This document shows, piece by piece, positions 47,358 through 56,979 of a stretch of DNA of 64,000 bases. The stretch is from a bacterium (GTDB lineage: Bacteria; Zhuqueibacterota; Zhuqueibacteria; Residuimicrobiales; Oceaniaggregativiventaceae): the NCBI GenBank assembly GCA_029565675.1, contig JAKQNP010000002.1:248001-312000 (forward strand), given 5' to 3'. The translations under genes and the position numbers were made by a program. Every line of letters begins with the position of its first letter. The stretch's first letter is position 1. The notes beneath the pieces were generated by a model, which was given only the letters and a program-made list of their open reading frames with translations, did not search any database and was not told the origin of the DNA.

Positions 47358-48443
47358 ATGGCTCGTAAAGTGGGTATATTGACCGGTGGCGGCGATTGCC
47401 CCGGTTTGAACGCGGTGATCCGCGCTGTCAGCAAATCATTGATCTTGCAAAATAACATAAAAGTGATCGGGTTTGAAGATGGCTTCGATGGCCTGATCTT
47501 TCGCAAAACCGTTGACCTGACCTATGATGCAGTTTCAGGCATTCTGCAAACCGGCGGTACAATCCTCGGCACCTCCAACAAAGCGAACCCGTTCCGCCAT
47601 GCGATCGAGAAAAACGGCAAGCTGGAATATGTCGACAAATCAAAAGAAGTGTTGGCTTATATTGAAGAACTGCAGTTGGAAGCATTGGTCTGCATAGGCG
47701 GCGATGGAACAATGGCCATTTCCAAACAAATGATTGAAATGGGAGTGCCGATTGTAGGAGTGCCGAAAACCATCGACAATGATATCTTTCATACAGATAT
47801 GACTTTTGGCTATGATACGGCGGTCACTATCGCTGCAGAAGCTATCGATCGCATCCACACCACCGCCCAATCTCACCATCGCATCATGCTGGTGGAAGTG
47901 ATGGGGCGATATGCCGGATGGCTGACCCTGGCGGCGGGAATTGCCGGCGGGGCCGATATCATCTTGTTGCCCGAAATCGATTATAATCTGGATGTCGTTT
48001 GTGACCGGTGCCTGGAACGCAGTCGAAAAGGCAGACGTTTCAGTATCATCGCCGTTTCTGAAGGCGCCAAGCCGATCAATGGCAATCGGGTGGTAAGCCG
48101 TGTCATCAAGGACAGCCCGGATCAGATCCGTCTGGGCGGCATTGCAATCAAGTTGGGGAACGATATCGAAGATCAAACCGGACTCGAGACACGGGCGACG
48201 GTTCTCGGACATCTGCAACGCGGTGGTTCTCCTACGCCCTTTGATCGCATTCTGGCAACGCGTTATGGCGTGGCAGCCGCCGAACTGGTGGGCAAGAGGC
48301 AGTATAATGAGATGGTGGCTCTGCGGGGCAATGAAATTGTGTCTGTGCCGATCAGAGATGTCGGAGGAAAGACGCGAACCGTGCCGCTCGATTCACCTCT
48401 TATCCATACCGCTGAAGCAGTTGGCACCAGCATGGGAATTTAG
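47358..48443 (+). CDS. pfkA: 6-phosphofructokinase, group III (Gly104/Lys124 type)
   Basis: A 361-residue glycolytic enzyme phosphorylating fructose-6-phosphate. TGGGDCPGLNAVIRA binds phosphate, and KTIDNDI is the catalytic loop (Asp140). The two residues that predict the donor disagree: Gly117 in GGDGT (Gly104 in E. coli numbering) is ATP-type, while Lys137 in GVPKTIDND (124) is PPi-type. This mix is known from a subgroup that uses mostly ATP. GAGGAG precedes the ATG. The gene is a single unit behind the hairpin at 47268-47315. Confidence 0.92.
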   Translation: MARKVGILTGGGDCPGLNAVIRAVSKSLILQNNIKVIGFEDGFDGLIFRKTVDLTYDAVSGILQTGGTILGTSNKANPFRHAIEKNGKLEYVDKSKEVLAYIEELQLEALVCIGGDGTMAISKQMIEMGVPIVGVPKTIDNDIFHTDMTFGYDTAVTIAAEAIDRIHTTAQSHHRIMLVEVMGRYAGWLTLAAGIAGGADIILLPEIDYNLDVVCDRCLERSRKGRRFSIIAVSEGAKPINGNRVVSRVIKDSPDQIRLGGIAIKLGNDIEDQTGLETRATVLGHLQRGGSPTPFDRILATRYGVAAAELVGKRQYNEMVALRGNEIVSVPIRDVGGKTRTVPLDSPLIHTAEAVGTSMGI

Positions 48444-48488
48444 GAACGCTGCGCAATCCAGGTTGGCCAAGTTTAGCCATGGGCGGTT

Positions 48489-49991
48489 TCAATCCTGTCC
48501 ACCAGGAGGGCTGCTTTTCCCTCGATAGTTGGCTAGGATTTTCTCGATCAAGTGGGTGGTGGACATGCCTTCAACGCCGGGCAAAAGCACGATTCTACCA
48601 CCATACGATTCGACCAAAGACCTCTCGTCTTGATTGATGGTGTCGATCGAATAATCACCACCCTTGGCATAAATATCCGGTTTGAGCTGACCGATGATTT
48701 TCACCGGCGATTGATCATCGAAAATGATCACAAAATCCACGCAACTCAAAGCAGACATGAGCTGCGCTCTTTGTTCCTGATTGACAATGGGACGGTTTGC
48801 TCCCTTGGAAAGGCGGACCGAGGCATCGCTGTTCAATCCCAAAATCAGCAGATCGCCTAACGCCCGGGCCTTTTCGAGATAAAGTATATGACCGGCATGC
48901 ACCAGATCGTAACAGCCGTTGGTCCAGACCACCCGCTTGCCCTGGCTTTGCGCCTCGCGCACGATAGAATTGAGTTGAGACAGCGAAACGATTTTATTCG
49001 CCTGTTCGCGGGCTTGTTCCTGTCGTTCAGACTGCAGGATCGACTGCAAGGAAAGCGGCGCCAAACCTGGGCGCGTTACAGCCAAACCAGCCAGACGGTT
49101 GATCAGCTGCGCCGTTTCCTGGGGCTGTAACCCGGCAAGGCAGCCGACTGTTGTTGCCGCAACAACGGTTTCACCTGCACCGGTGACATCGAAAACAGAC
49201 TGGGCAAGGGTCGGTATATGCAGGGGGGCGGCATCGCGGCTGACCAGCTGAATGCCCTTGTTTCCCAGACTGACATAGATGGCCGCGCAATTCAGTTGTT
49301 TTTGCAACCGTTGGGCTGCGCTGACAAGATCGCTTTCGCCCGGAACCGCTGCCAGCAGTTCTCGATCGTTGGGAGTGACGGCTTCGAATCCCTTGAACAG
49401 ATGCAGTTGCCGTTCTGAATCACCGATCAAATGAATGCCGTGTTTTTTTGCTGTGCGGGTCAATTTTTGCAGCCGCGAAGCTGTCAACCATAAGCCCTCT
49501 TTTTCCACCATCACCAACACATCAAATTTGGGCAAAGCTGATTCGATCGCGCTGGACAAACGGGTGCAAATCGCGGCGGCCGGCTTTTCACTGGCGGGCA
49601 GGTCGAACTGCAAAATTTCTTGCAGCGGATAATGATCGCCCTGCGCCAAAATCCTTGTGCGGCCACAGGTCACTTTTTCGCTGATTGCCAGTAAAAGTTC
49701 AGAGTCGATGCCGCGGTTGTCAAAGGCCTGGCGCAAAGCGATACCGGCAGGATCATCACCGATGAGACCCGCGACTTTGACTCGGACCCCCCATTCATTC
49801 AACAATACGGCCACATGGCCGGCCGCACTCGGTTGATACAAGCGCGATTCGACGGCGATGCGGGGGAACGGCCCATCCGCCGACATTCCGGTGATGCGGC
49901 CGTTGACCTGTTCGTCCAAATAGAAATCGCCGATCACAAAAACCGCTTTGCTGCGGATACGCTCAAAAAGGGATGGCAGCCGAAGGTCCAT
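48489..49991 (-). CDS. HldE-like two-domain protein with degenerate kinase half
   Basis: A 500-residue protein with the layout of HldE: an N-terminal PfkB-type sugar kinase (about 1-320) and a C-terminal nucleotidyltransferase (about 345-490). The C-terminal half looks intact: NGCYDLVHAGH (358-368), LGLNSDASVR, KGGDY. The kinase half has lost key residues: GGAAN became SAAGH (55-59), and the catalytic GAGD became GAGE (271-274). So it may transfer ADP or CMP to a sugar-1-phosphate made elsewhere. Its likely role is nucleotide-activated heptose or a related sugar for surface glycans. The start at 49991 is preceded by AGAGGTG. It is convergent with pfkA. Confidence 0.85.
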   Translation of the reverse strand: MDLRLPSLFERIRSKAVFVIGDFYLDEQVNGRITGMSADGPFPRIAVESRLYQPSAAGHVAVLLNEWGVRVKVAGLIGDDPAGIALRQAFDNRGIDSELLLAISEKVTCGRTRILAQGDHYPLQEILQFDLPASEKPAAAICTRLSSAIESALPKFDVLVMVEKEGLWLTASRLQKLTRTAKKHGIHLIGDSERQLHLFKGFEAVTPNDRELLAAVPGESDLVSAAQRLQKQLNCAAIYVSLGNKGIQLVSRDAAPLHIPTLAQSVFDVTGAGETVVAATTVGCLAGLQPQETAQLINRLAGLAVTRPGLAPLSLQSILQSERQEQAREQANKIVSLSQLNSIVREAQSQGKRVVWTNGCYDLVHAGHILYLEKARALGDLLILGLNSDASVRLSKGANRPIVNQEQRAQLMSALSCVDFVIIFDDQSPVKIIGQLKPDIYAKGGDYSIDTINQDERSLVESYGGRIVLLPGVEGMSTTHLIEKILANYRGKSSPPGGQD

Positions 49992-50258
49992 ATTGATCAC
50001 CTCTGTTTGCACCAAAATGCGATAGACGGACAATATAAAAGTTAACCAAAAAACCATTGATCTGCAACCGCTTTGTCGAAGGACGGCGCCGCTGTGGCCG
50101 TGAAAGGTCTTGCTTTTCAGCCGTTTTTTCGGGATATTTGTGCGGTTAACAAACGAATTGCTGCGCCGGATACCCGACCAAATCCTGAAATGGACACCAG
50201 CGATGATTCATGGTGCGGAAAATCATTCCGTATAAATAATTACCAGGAACAGAAAGAG

Positions 50259-51305
50259 ATGAAATCCATTCGTATGTTCGGACCGATGCAGCTCAAGGCT
50301 GTCGATGATCCAGAACCCCAGCTCACCCCGGGACAGGCGTTGCTGCAAATCGAAGCAGTGGGTGTGTGCGGCTCGGATATTCACCGTTATCGAGGTGTGA
50401 CTTTTGAAAAAGAGGACACCCGTCATCCATTGATTCTGGGGCATGAGTTTGCTGCGCAAGTACTCGAGACAGGGCCAGGCTGCCAAAACACCAGAGTCGG
50501 AGATCGGGTTGCCGTCGAAGCAGGTATCCATTGCGGCAAATGCGAATTTTGTCTGCGTGGCGACATCAACCTCTGTCCGCAGATCCATTTTTGTGGTGTG
50601 CCACCCCATGACGGCGCTTTGCGGGAGCGCATGGTGTGGCCTGAACACCAGTTGTTTCATCTTTCAGAGAAGCTCAGTTACGAGGACGGGGTCATGTGTG
50701 AAATATTTGGCATCGCTTTGCACAGCCTCGATCTGGCCAATTTACGGCCCGGCTTTCGCGCTGCAGTGCTCGGCAGCGGTCCAATCGGCGCGGCAGTGAT
50801 CCAGCTGTTGCGCAAAACTGCCGGCGCTGCAGAATTGTATGCAACCGATCGACTCGACTATCGCTGCGATTTTGCCCTGCAAATGGGAGCCGATCAGGTC
50901 TGGAACGCCGATCGCAGCAATGTCGTGGAAGAAATCCTGGCTTGCACCCTTGGACGCGGAGTGGATGTGGTCTTTGAGTGCGCAGGTGTCGAAGAGACGC
51001 TGGCACAGTCGGTGCGATTGTCTGCTCCGGGCGGCCGTCTGATTTGGATTGGCATACCCGAAGCCGATACCCAACCCTTTCCCGTCAGCACTGCCCGCCG
51101 CAAAGGCATGACCGTGCGCATGGTCCGCCGATCGCGAAGAACCTACGACCGCTGCATTGCCTTGATGGAAACCGGCCTGATCGATCCAAAAGGATTTGTC
51201 ACCCACCGTTTTCCATTGTTGCGCACGATGGAAGCCTACGAGTTGGTCAACAACTATCGCGACGGCGTCATCAAAGCGGTTATTCAACCCTCGCGTTTAA
51301 CTTGA
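50259..51305 (+). CDS. Zinc-dependent alcohol/polyol dehydrogenase (MDR family)
   Basis: A 348-residue medium-chain dehydrogenase. The catalytic zinc ligands lie in VCGSDIH and GHEFAAQV, the structural zinc in HCGKCEFCLRGDINLC (four cysteines), and the cofactor fold in VLGSGPIGAAVIQLL. It resembles sorbitol and threonine dehydrogenases. The substrate is unknown. The ATG at 50259 has AGAAAGAG close by. It is followed by tilS after 10 bp, so it may be cotranscribed with the tilS-hpt-ftsH group. Confidence 0.9.
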   Translation: MKSIRMFGPMQLKAVDDPEPQLTPGQALLQIEAVGVCGSDIHRYRGVTFEKEDTRHPLILGHEFAAQVLETGPGCQNTRVGDRVAVEAGIHCGKCEFCLRGDINLCPQIHFCGVPPHDGALRERMVWPEHQLFHLSEKLSYEDGVMCEIFGIALHSLDLANLRPGFRAAVLGSGPIGAAVIQLLRKTAGAAELYATDRLDYRCDFALQMGADQVWNADRSNVVEEILACTLGRGVDVVFECAGVEETLAQSVRLSAPGGRLIWIGIPEADTQPFPVSTARRKGMTVRMVRRSRRTYDRCIALMETGLIDPKGFVTHRFPLLRTMEAYELVNNYRDGVIKAVIQPSRLT

Positions 51306-51315
51306 GAATTTGCAG

Positions 51316-52746
51316 ATGGAACAAGCGGATGAAAATCGGAAAGAGTTGGACCTGGTCTCGCGAGTCCGGCACTATTGCCGACAACATCGCCTGTTGCCGT
51401 CCGGCGGTCGATTGTTGGTTGCCATTTCCGGCGGAATCGATTCGGTCGTGCTTCTGCATGTGTTGCTGCAATTGCAGCAAGAGTTTCAGATGCAAATCTG
51501 CGCCGCCCATTTGAACCATGCCATTCGCGGTGCGGAGGCATCGCAGGACGCGGAATTTGTGCAAAGGATCTGTCAGGAATGGCAGGTTGAATTGGTCTGC
51601 GAAAAAGTGGATGTGCCGGCATTTTGCCGAACACACGATTTGGGGCTCGAGGCAGGTGCCCGGGTGGTGCGCCATGCTTTTCTGCGCCGTGCTTGTCGCG
51701 ACCGAGGATGCACTGCCATCGCGCTGGGCCATCATGCCGACGATCAGGCTGAAACGGTGGTGCTCAACTGGTTGCGCGGCAGCGGGGTGACCGGCCTGAA
51801 AGGGATGCGGCTTCGACGCGGCAAAATCGTGCGGCCTCTTTTTTTCGCCCGTAGGAACGAAATCGACGCCTATGCCCGGCAGCGCAATTTGTCTTTTCGA
51901 ACCGACAGCAGCAACACCGATCCGTCCTACCGACGAAACCGCATTCGCCATGTCTTGCTGCCCGTTCTGATCAAGGAATACAATCCCAACCTGGTCCAGG
52001 TATTGTCGCAGACGGCGGAACTTTTTGGCGAGTTGGATGAATGGCTGGTTCAGGAAGGTCGACGGGGCTACCGGGATTGCCTGGTCGAGCGCGGCGATGG
52101 TAAAATTGTGCTTGAAATTGATCGCTTTTTAGCGTATTTTAATATTCTTCAAAAATATATACTTGACGCTGCTTTTTTGGACCTGAGCGGTCGGCGATCA
52201 GCTCTGCGGTATGCCGAATTGCTGCAGTTGCGCCGACTCTGCGCCAAACGGCAAAGCGATAAAACACTGCGCCTGTCCGGTGGCTGGGGTTTGCGGGCCG
52301 AATCGCACCACCTGGTTATTTCAGCTGCGGTTCCCGAACCGGAGATCCTTGTTTCCGTTTCCGGGCCTGGGATGGTTAGGCTGTGGCCCCCATTTATCCT
52401 CGAAATAAAAGCGGATTCACAACCGTTAGAATGCATACAAAATAACCATAACCGGCGAGTCGAATGGATCGATGGGGAAAAACTCGCCTGGCCTTTGACC
52501 ATCCGGCCTTTTCGCAATGGAGATCGGTTTTATCCGATCAACTCAGCCGGCAGCAAGAGCATCGCCGACTTTCTTGCGGATGCCAAAGTGCCCTATCGCT
52601 TGCGGCGCCGGATTCCTGTGATCTTTTCGGCAGAGTGTCCGGTTTGGGTCGCTGGCTTTCGACTGGATGATCGATTTAAAGTGACGCCACTAACCCGATC
52701 ACTTTTCAAACTCGAATTGGGAACGACAGGTGAGCAATCGATCTGA
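51316..52746 (+). CDS. tilS: tRNA(Ile)-lysidine synthase
   Basis: A 476-residue enzyme that converts C34 of tRNA-Ile(CAU) to lysidine using ATP and lysine. The PP-loop SGGIDS is at 38-43, followed by HLNHAIRGAEASQDAEFV and DNLLL-like ALGHHADDQAETVVLNWLRGSG; the C-terminal TilS domains include IRPFRNGDRFYP and VPYRLRRRIPVI. Essential for AUA decoding. It precedes hpt with a 17-bp overlap. The tilS-hpt-ftsH order is widely conserved. Confidence 0.95.
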   Translation: MEQADENRKELDLVSRVRHYCRQHRLLPSGGRLLVAISGGIDSVVLLHVLLQLQQEFQMQICAAHLNHAIRGAEASQDAEFVQRICQEWQVELVCEKVDVPAFCRTHDLGLEAGARVVRHAFLRRACRDRGCTAIALGHHADDQAETVVLNWLRGSGVTGLKGMRLRRGKIVRPLFFARRNEIDAYARQRNLSFRTDSSNTDPSYRRNRIRHVLLPVLIKEYNPNLVQVLSQTAELFGELDEWLVQEGRRGYRDCLVERGDGKIVLEIDRFLAYFNILQKYILDAAFLDLSGRRSALRYAELLQLRRLCAKRQSDKTLRLSGGWGLRAESHHLVISAAVPEPEILVSVSGPGMVRLWPPFILEIKADSQPLECIQNNHNRRVEWIDGEKLAWPLTIRPFRNGDRFYPINSAGSKSIADFLADAKVPYRLRRRIPVIFSAECPVWVAGFRLDDRFKVTPLTRSLFKLELGTTGEQSI

Positions 52747-53281
52747 ATTTGAGCGCGTTGTCTTTGACAACAAATTCAGGGTCTTATTGACCCGGGAACA
52801 AATCGAGGCGCGAACTCGTGAATTGGGAAAACAGATTTCCACCGATTATCGCGGTAAACAACCGATCGTTATCGGGGTTTTGAATGGCGGATTTTTGTTT
52901 ATGGCCGATTTGATCCGCCATATCGAGATCGATTTGGAGATCGATTTTATCAAACTGTCCAGCTATGGCGACCAGAAGGTCAGCTCGGGTAGAGTCGAGG
53001 TGCTGAAAGAGATCAATGCCGAGATCTCCAACCGCCATGTTCTCGTGGTTGAGGATATCGTCGATACCGGATTATCGGTAAAAGCGCTGGAGAAAAAATT
53101 CAGCGTTTCCAAACCGGCATCGTTGCGGTTTGTCGCGCTGTTGCGTAAAACCGAAAAAGCCAAAGTTCATTTTGATATCGATTATGTGGGTTTTGAAATA
53201 CCCGATCACTTTGTCGTCGGGTATGGTTTGGATTACAAACAGATATTGCGCAATTTGCCGGCTGTTTATGTTATGGAATAA
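52730..53281 (+). CDS. hpt: Hypoxanthine phosphoribosyltransferase
   Basis: A 183-residue purine-salvage enzyme that makes IMP (and GMP) from the base and PRPP. The PRPP motif VVEDIVDTG is at 106-114, GVLNGGFLFMADL near the N-terminus binds pyrophosphate, and the flexible-loop KLSSYG is present. The GTG start lies 17 bp inside the end of tilS, so translation is coupled. Together with guaB and purC it forms the purine set of this window. Confidence 0.95.
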   Translation: MSNRSEFERVVFDNKFRVLLTREQIEARTRELGKQISTDYRGKQPIVIGVLNGGFLFMADLIRHIEIDLEIDFIKLSSYGDQKVSSGRVEVLKEINAEISNRHVLVVEDIVDTGLSVKALEKKFSVSKPASLRFVALLRKTEKAKVHFDIDYVGFEIPDHFVVGYGLDYKQILRNLPAVYVME

Positions 53282-53329
53282 AAGCCGTTCGTTTTCTCGC
53301 AACGGCGGCAAACAAAAGGACAAGACAGG

Positions 53330-55390
53330 TTGACAGACAAAAAAAATGATCTATTTTTCGCATCAAGCGGCGATAACCGCCCGCCGAATCCGCCGCCGCA
53401 GCGAAAAAGATCAGAAGATAAATCGCCGTTTCGGCCGGGCACGCCGCCGCAAAAGCCGCAAGTTCCACAATGGAAACGCGCATCGAAAACTCTGGTGTTT
53501 TGGTTGGTGGTGATCGCTGTTTCCCTGCTGCTTTCGCAGCGTTTTTCAGTTTCACAACAAAGCGTGCCGGTATTGATTTTTGACGAATTCCTGGCCCAGC
53601 TGGAAAGCGGCAAAGTCAAATATGCACAGGTTGAGGATAAAGTGCTGCATGGCGCCTATTCGCCGGCCGCAGAAACATCAGACGATAAGACTCAGTTCGA
53701 TTTTAAAACCATTCTTCCGACCAACGTTGATTTTACCACTCTCGAGCGATGGCGGCGCGATTATGGCATCAAGCTGGAGTTCAAAGAAAACACGCCCAAT
53801 TTTTGGAGCTACCTCATCTCTGCCTTGCCATGGTTGTTGCTTGTGGGATTTTGGATTTATATCATCAGACGGATGCAAGCGGGGGGTAATAAGGGTGTTT
53901 TCTCTTTTGGCAAGTCGCATGCCAAGATGTTTCTCGAAAATCAAACACGGGTGACCTTTGCAGACGTTGCCGGAGCGGAAGAGGCCAAGCAAGAACTGCA
54001 GGAAATTGTCGAGTTTCTCAAAGACCCCGATAGGTTTCAGCGCTTGGGCGGCAAGATTCCCAAAGGCGCCTTGCTCCTCGGGCCGCCGGGAACCGGTAAG
54101 ACACTGCTGGCTCGTGCGGTAGCCGGGGAAGCGGGTGTGCCGTTCTTCAGCATGTCCGGAGCGGATTTTGTCGAAATGTTTGTCGGCGTCGGCGCATCAC
54201 GCGTGCGCGATCTGTTCGATCAGGGCAAAAAACACGCGCCATGTATTATTTTCATCGACGAGCTGGATGCCGTCGGGCGGCACCGCGGTGCAGGCCTCGG
54301 CGGCGGTCACGATGAACGCGAACAGACATTGAACCAGCTCCTGGTCGAGATGGATGGTTTTGAAACCAATGAAGGGGTGATTCTGCTGGCCGCCACCAAC
54401 CGGCCCGATGTTCTGGATTCCGCTCTTTTGCGCCCCGGCCGGTTTGATCGGCAAATCGTTGTCGATCGCCCCGATGTCCGTGGACGTGAAGGAATTCTTA
54501 AGGTTCATACGCGCAATATCCCAATGGGCAAAGATATCGATTTGACCGTACTGGCCAAGGGTACACCGGGTTTTTCCGGCGCTGATCTCGCCAACATGGT
54601 TAATGAGGCGGCTCTGTTGGCCGCGCGCAAGAACAAATCCACGGTCGATATGGAGGATTTCGAAGAGGCCAAGGATAAGGTGTTGATGGGCGCTGAACGC
54701 AAAAGCTTGCTGATCAGCGACGAAGAAAAACGCAGCACCGCCTATCATGAAGCCGGACACGCCCTGGTTTCCTATCTGATCCCGCAAATGGATCCCGTGC
54801 ATAAAGTGACCATCATCCCGCGAGGCCGTGCCGGCGGTTTTACCTCAATCTTGCCCGAAGAGCGCATGTTCGCTTCGCGCGAGCAATTGCTCGGCAAGTT
54901 GCGCATCCTTTTGGCGGGCCGCGCCGCCGAAAAATTGGTTTTCAATTGCTTGACGTCAGGCGCGAGCGACGATATCAAACGCGCCACTGAACTGGCGCGC
55001 AAAATGGTCTGCGAATGGGGCATGAGCGACCGCCTCGGACCCATGACTTTTGGCGAAAAACAGGAAGAAATCTTTTTGGGCCGCGAAATCAGCCAACATC
55101 GCGATTACAGCGAAGAAACGGCGCGATTGATCGACAGCGAAATCCGCCAATTGATCGAAAATGCAGAAAAGAATGTCGACGATTTGATGCTGCAAAATCA
55201 AGATAAATTGCATGCAATCGCCAAAGCGCTTCTCGAGCGCGAAACCCTGTACGGCGAAGAGGTCGATCTTATCGTCAAAGGGAAAAAACTGCCGCCGCTG
55301 AAGAAAAAAAGCAAAAAGACCGATTCCACTGCCACCAAAAGCACCAAGACAAAAAGGAGCCTCAGCGGCAAAACTGTCGCCAGTGCCTAG
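53330..55390 (+). CDS. ftsH: ATP-dependent zinc metalloprotease FtsH
   Basis: A 686-residue membrane AAA+ protease degrading misfolded membrane proteins and regulators. It has an N-terminal proline-rich cytoplasmic tail, two membrane helices (about 47-67 and 160-180), the Walker A GPPGTGKT (251-258), Walker [12 protein letters not shown], and the zinc site HEAGH (473-477). The lysine-rich C-terminal tail is longer than usual. TTG start with AAAGGAC upstream. It follows hpt by 48 bp. Confidence 0.97.
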   Translation: MTDKKNDLFFASSGDNRPPNPPPQRKRSEDKSPFRPGTPPQKPQVPQWKRASKTLVFWLVVIAVSLLLSQRFSVSQQSVPVLIFDEFLAQLESGKVKYAQVEDKVLHGAYSPAAETSDDKTQFDFKTILPTNVDFTTLERWRRDYGIKLEFKENTPNFWSYLISALPWLLLVGFWIYIIRRMQAGGNKGVFSFGKSHAKMFLENQTRVTFADVAGAEEAKQELQEIVEFLKDPDRFQRLGGKIPKGALLLGPPGTGKTLLARAVAGEAGVPFFSMSGADFVEMFVGVGASRVRDLFDQGKKHAPCIIFIDELDAVGRHRGAGLGGGHDEREQTLNQLLVEMDGFETNEGVILLAATNRPDVLDSALLRPGRFDRQIVVDRPDVRGREGILKVHTRNIPMGKDIDLTVLAKGTPGFSGADLANMVNEAALLAARKNKSTVDMEDFEEAKDKVLMGAERKSLLISDEEKRSTAYHEAGHALVSYLIPQMDPVHKVTIIPRGRAGGFTSILPEERMFASREQLLGKLRILLAGRAAEKLVFNCLTSGASDDIKRATELARKMVCEWGMSDRLGPMTFGEKQEEIFLGREISQHRDYSEETARLIDSEIRQLIENAEKNVDDLMLQNQDKLHAIAKALLERETLYGEEVDLIVKGKKLPPLKKKSKKTDSTATKSTKTKRSLSGKTVASA

Positions 55391-55413
55391 GTGATCTTGT
55401 GCGGAGGGGATAG

Positions 55414-56979
55414 ATGATGAAGAGCATTCGGGCGGTGCTCATGGCAACGCCTCCTGTTCGCTCGCTGCGAGGCGTTCGCTGTATCGCTGCTCTTCCTGTA
55501 AAATCCATGCAAAAGCTGTGGCACTCTATTCTTTTGGTGCTCCTTATCCTGTTTTTTCTGCCCGGGCTCTTTTGTACTCCTCGGTTACATCTCAATAAAA
55601 GAATGGTGGTTTTTCCGGTCATCGATCGATCATTTCGGGATGACCTTTCCTGGATGGGTTGGCATCTCAGCTCAAGGGTGATCGACGGCTTGCAGCGGAC
55701 CTTTTCTGCAGATACCCTCGTCTATCCCCTGGATTGGATCTGGGAAGCGGTTGATCTCGATTCGGTTTCCTCAACCGACTATCTTTTGGCCTATGCCAGA
55801 CGGATCGGCACCGATTGGGCAATTATTACCCAGTTCGAGAGCGAGTGTGTCGGCTGTCCCCTGCAGTGGCGCCTGTTCGATGCACACAGCGGCCAGATAT
55901 TGCGGGAAAACGAAATCGCCTGGGATCCACAAAAACTGCAAGAGCTCTCCCGCATAATTGCCGCCGATGTTTGCGCGGTCTTTCGTCCCTATCGGTCGAC
56001 GGATATCGAAGCTGAAAATGGTGAGCAGATCCGCCATTATGCCGCCGCTGAAATGCTGTTGGCACAAGGGCTGCCGCAGCAAGCTTTGCCCCTGGCCCAG
56101 CAGGCCTATTTGGCGGATACCAGCCATGTCGAGTCCCGCAATTTGCTCAGCCGCAGCCACTTTCGCACCGGCTTGCAGCTCGCTAGCGAAGGCAAAAACG
56201 GCCAACTCCACTATCTCATCGCCCTGCGGTTGAGCGAACGCACGATCATGGCCTTCGATTCAGCGAACGCCGAAGCCCATCGATTGATCGGCAATTATTA
56301 TTTGACCGAAGAGAACTGGCATAAAGCCGAACAGCACCTGTTAAGCGCTGTTGAGAGCGATCCGCGCAACGCACGGATCTATTTTGATGTCGCTCATCTG
56401 CACCGCAGCCGCCTGGGCGGTTTTGGCTTCCGCAATGAAGAACAAGTGCTCAAGCGAGCGATTGATCTGAATCCGGCCTATGAGGAAGCGCGTCTCTATC
56501 TGGCGGATTATCTCTTTTTCAACAACTGGAAAAAACACGCGGAACGGGCGATCGATGCGCTGTTGACGATCCATCCCCGTTCGATAAACGGCTTGCTGGC
56601 GCTCGGCAAAATGGCTGTCGCAGAAAACAACCTTGAGCGCGTGATCGCGATTTATAACAGCATTTTGCAGATCGATCCTTACAACCCGGTGGCCTACTTT
56701 AATCTGGGAGTCTACTATTTCAATCTGCAGGAATACGAGTACGCCGAACAGCTCTTTCATCGAGCAGTGCAATACGGAGACTATGCGGATGCCCATCTCT
56801 ATCTCGGTACCATCTTTGAACTGCAAGGCGACAAAGAGAGGGCGATTGCCGAATACCGTTTGCGAATAAGAACCAAACGCGGTCCCGATGATATTTATGC
56901 GGATCGCGCCATGGAACGGCTCTTTGAATTGACGCAACCCGATTCAACGATGTTGAGGAGTCATGTCCGATCGAAATGA
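55414..56979 (+). CDS. TPR-repeat protein with TolB-like N-terminus
   Basis: A 521-residue protein. A hydrophobic segment (ILLVLLILFFLPGLFC, about 39-54) anchors or exports it; the cysteine at its end could be a lipobox. Residues 60-190 resemble the TolB N-terminal-like fold (RMVVFPVIDRS). Residues 200-505 hold TPR helices (for example YADAHLYLGTIFELQGDKERAIAEYR and NPVAYFNLGVYYFNLQEYEYAEQLF type repeats). It probably forms a protein-binding scaffold at the envelope. GGAGGGGAT precedes the ATG. Its end overlaps folP by 17 bp. Confidence 0.8.
   Translation: MMKSIRAVLMATPPVRSLRGVRCIAALPVKSMQKLWHSILLVLLILFFLPGLFCTPRLHLNKRMVVFPVIDRSFRDDLSWMGWHLSSRVIDGLQRTFSADTLVYPLDWIWEAVDLDSVSSTDYLLAYARRIGTDWAIITQFESECVGCPLQWRLFDAHSGQILRENEIAWDPQKLQELSRIIAADVCAVFRPYRSTDIEAENGEQIRHYAAAEMLLAQGLPQQALPLAQQAYLADTSHVESRNLLSRSHFRTGLQLASEGKNGQLHYLIALRLSERTIMAFDSANAEAHRLIGNYYLTEENWHKAEQHLLSAVESDPRNARIYFDVAHLHRSRLGGFGFRNEEQVLKRAIDLNPAYEEARLYLADYLFFNNWKKHAERAIDALLTIHPRSINGLLALGKMAVAENNLERVIAIYNSILQIDPYNPVAYFNLGVYYFNLQEYEYAEQLFHRAVQYGDYADAHLYLGTIFELQGDKERAIAEYRLRIRTKRGPDDIYADRAMERLFELTQPDSTMLRSHVRSK

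Noticed and set aside
56963-56979. Frameshift between the TPR gene and folP
   Set aside because: Both proteins are complete at their ends; the 17-bp overlap is a normal operon overlap, as for tilS and hpt.
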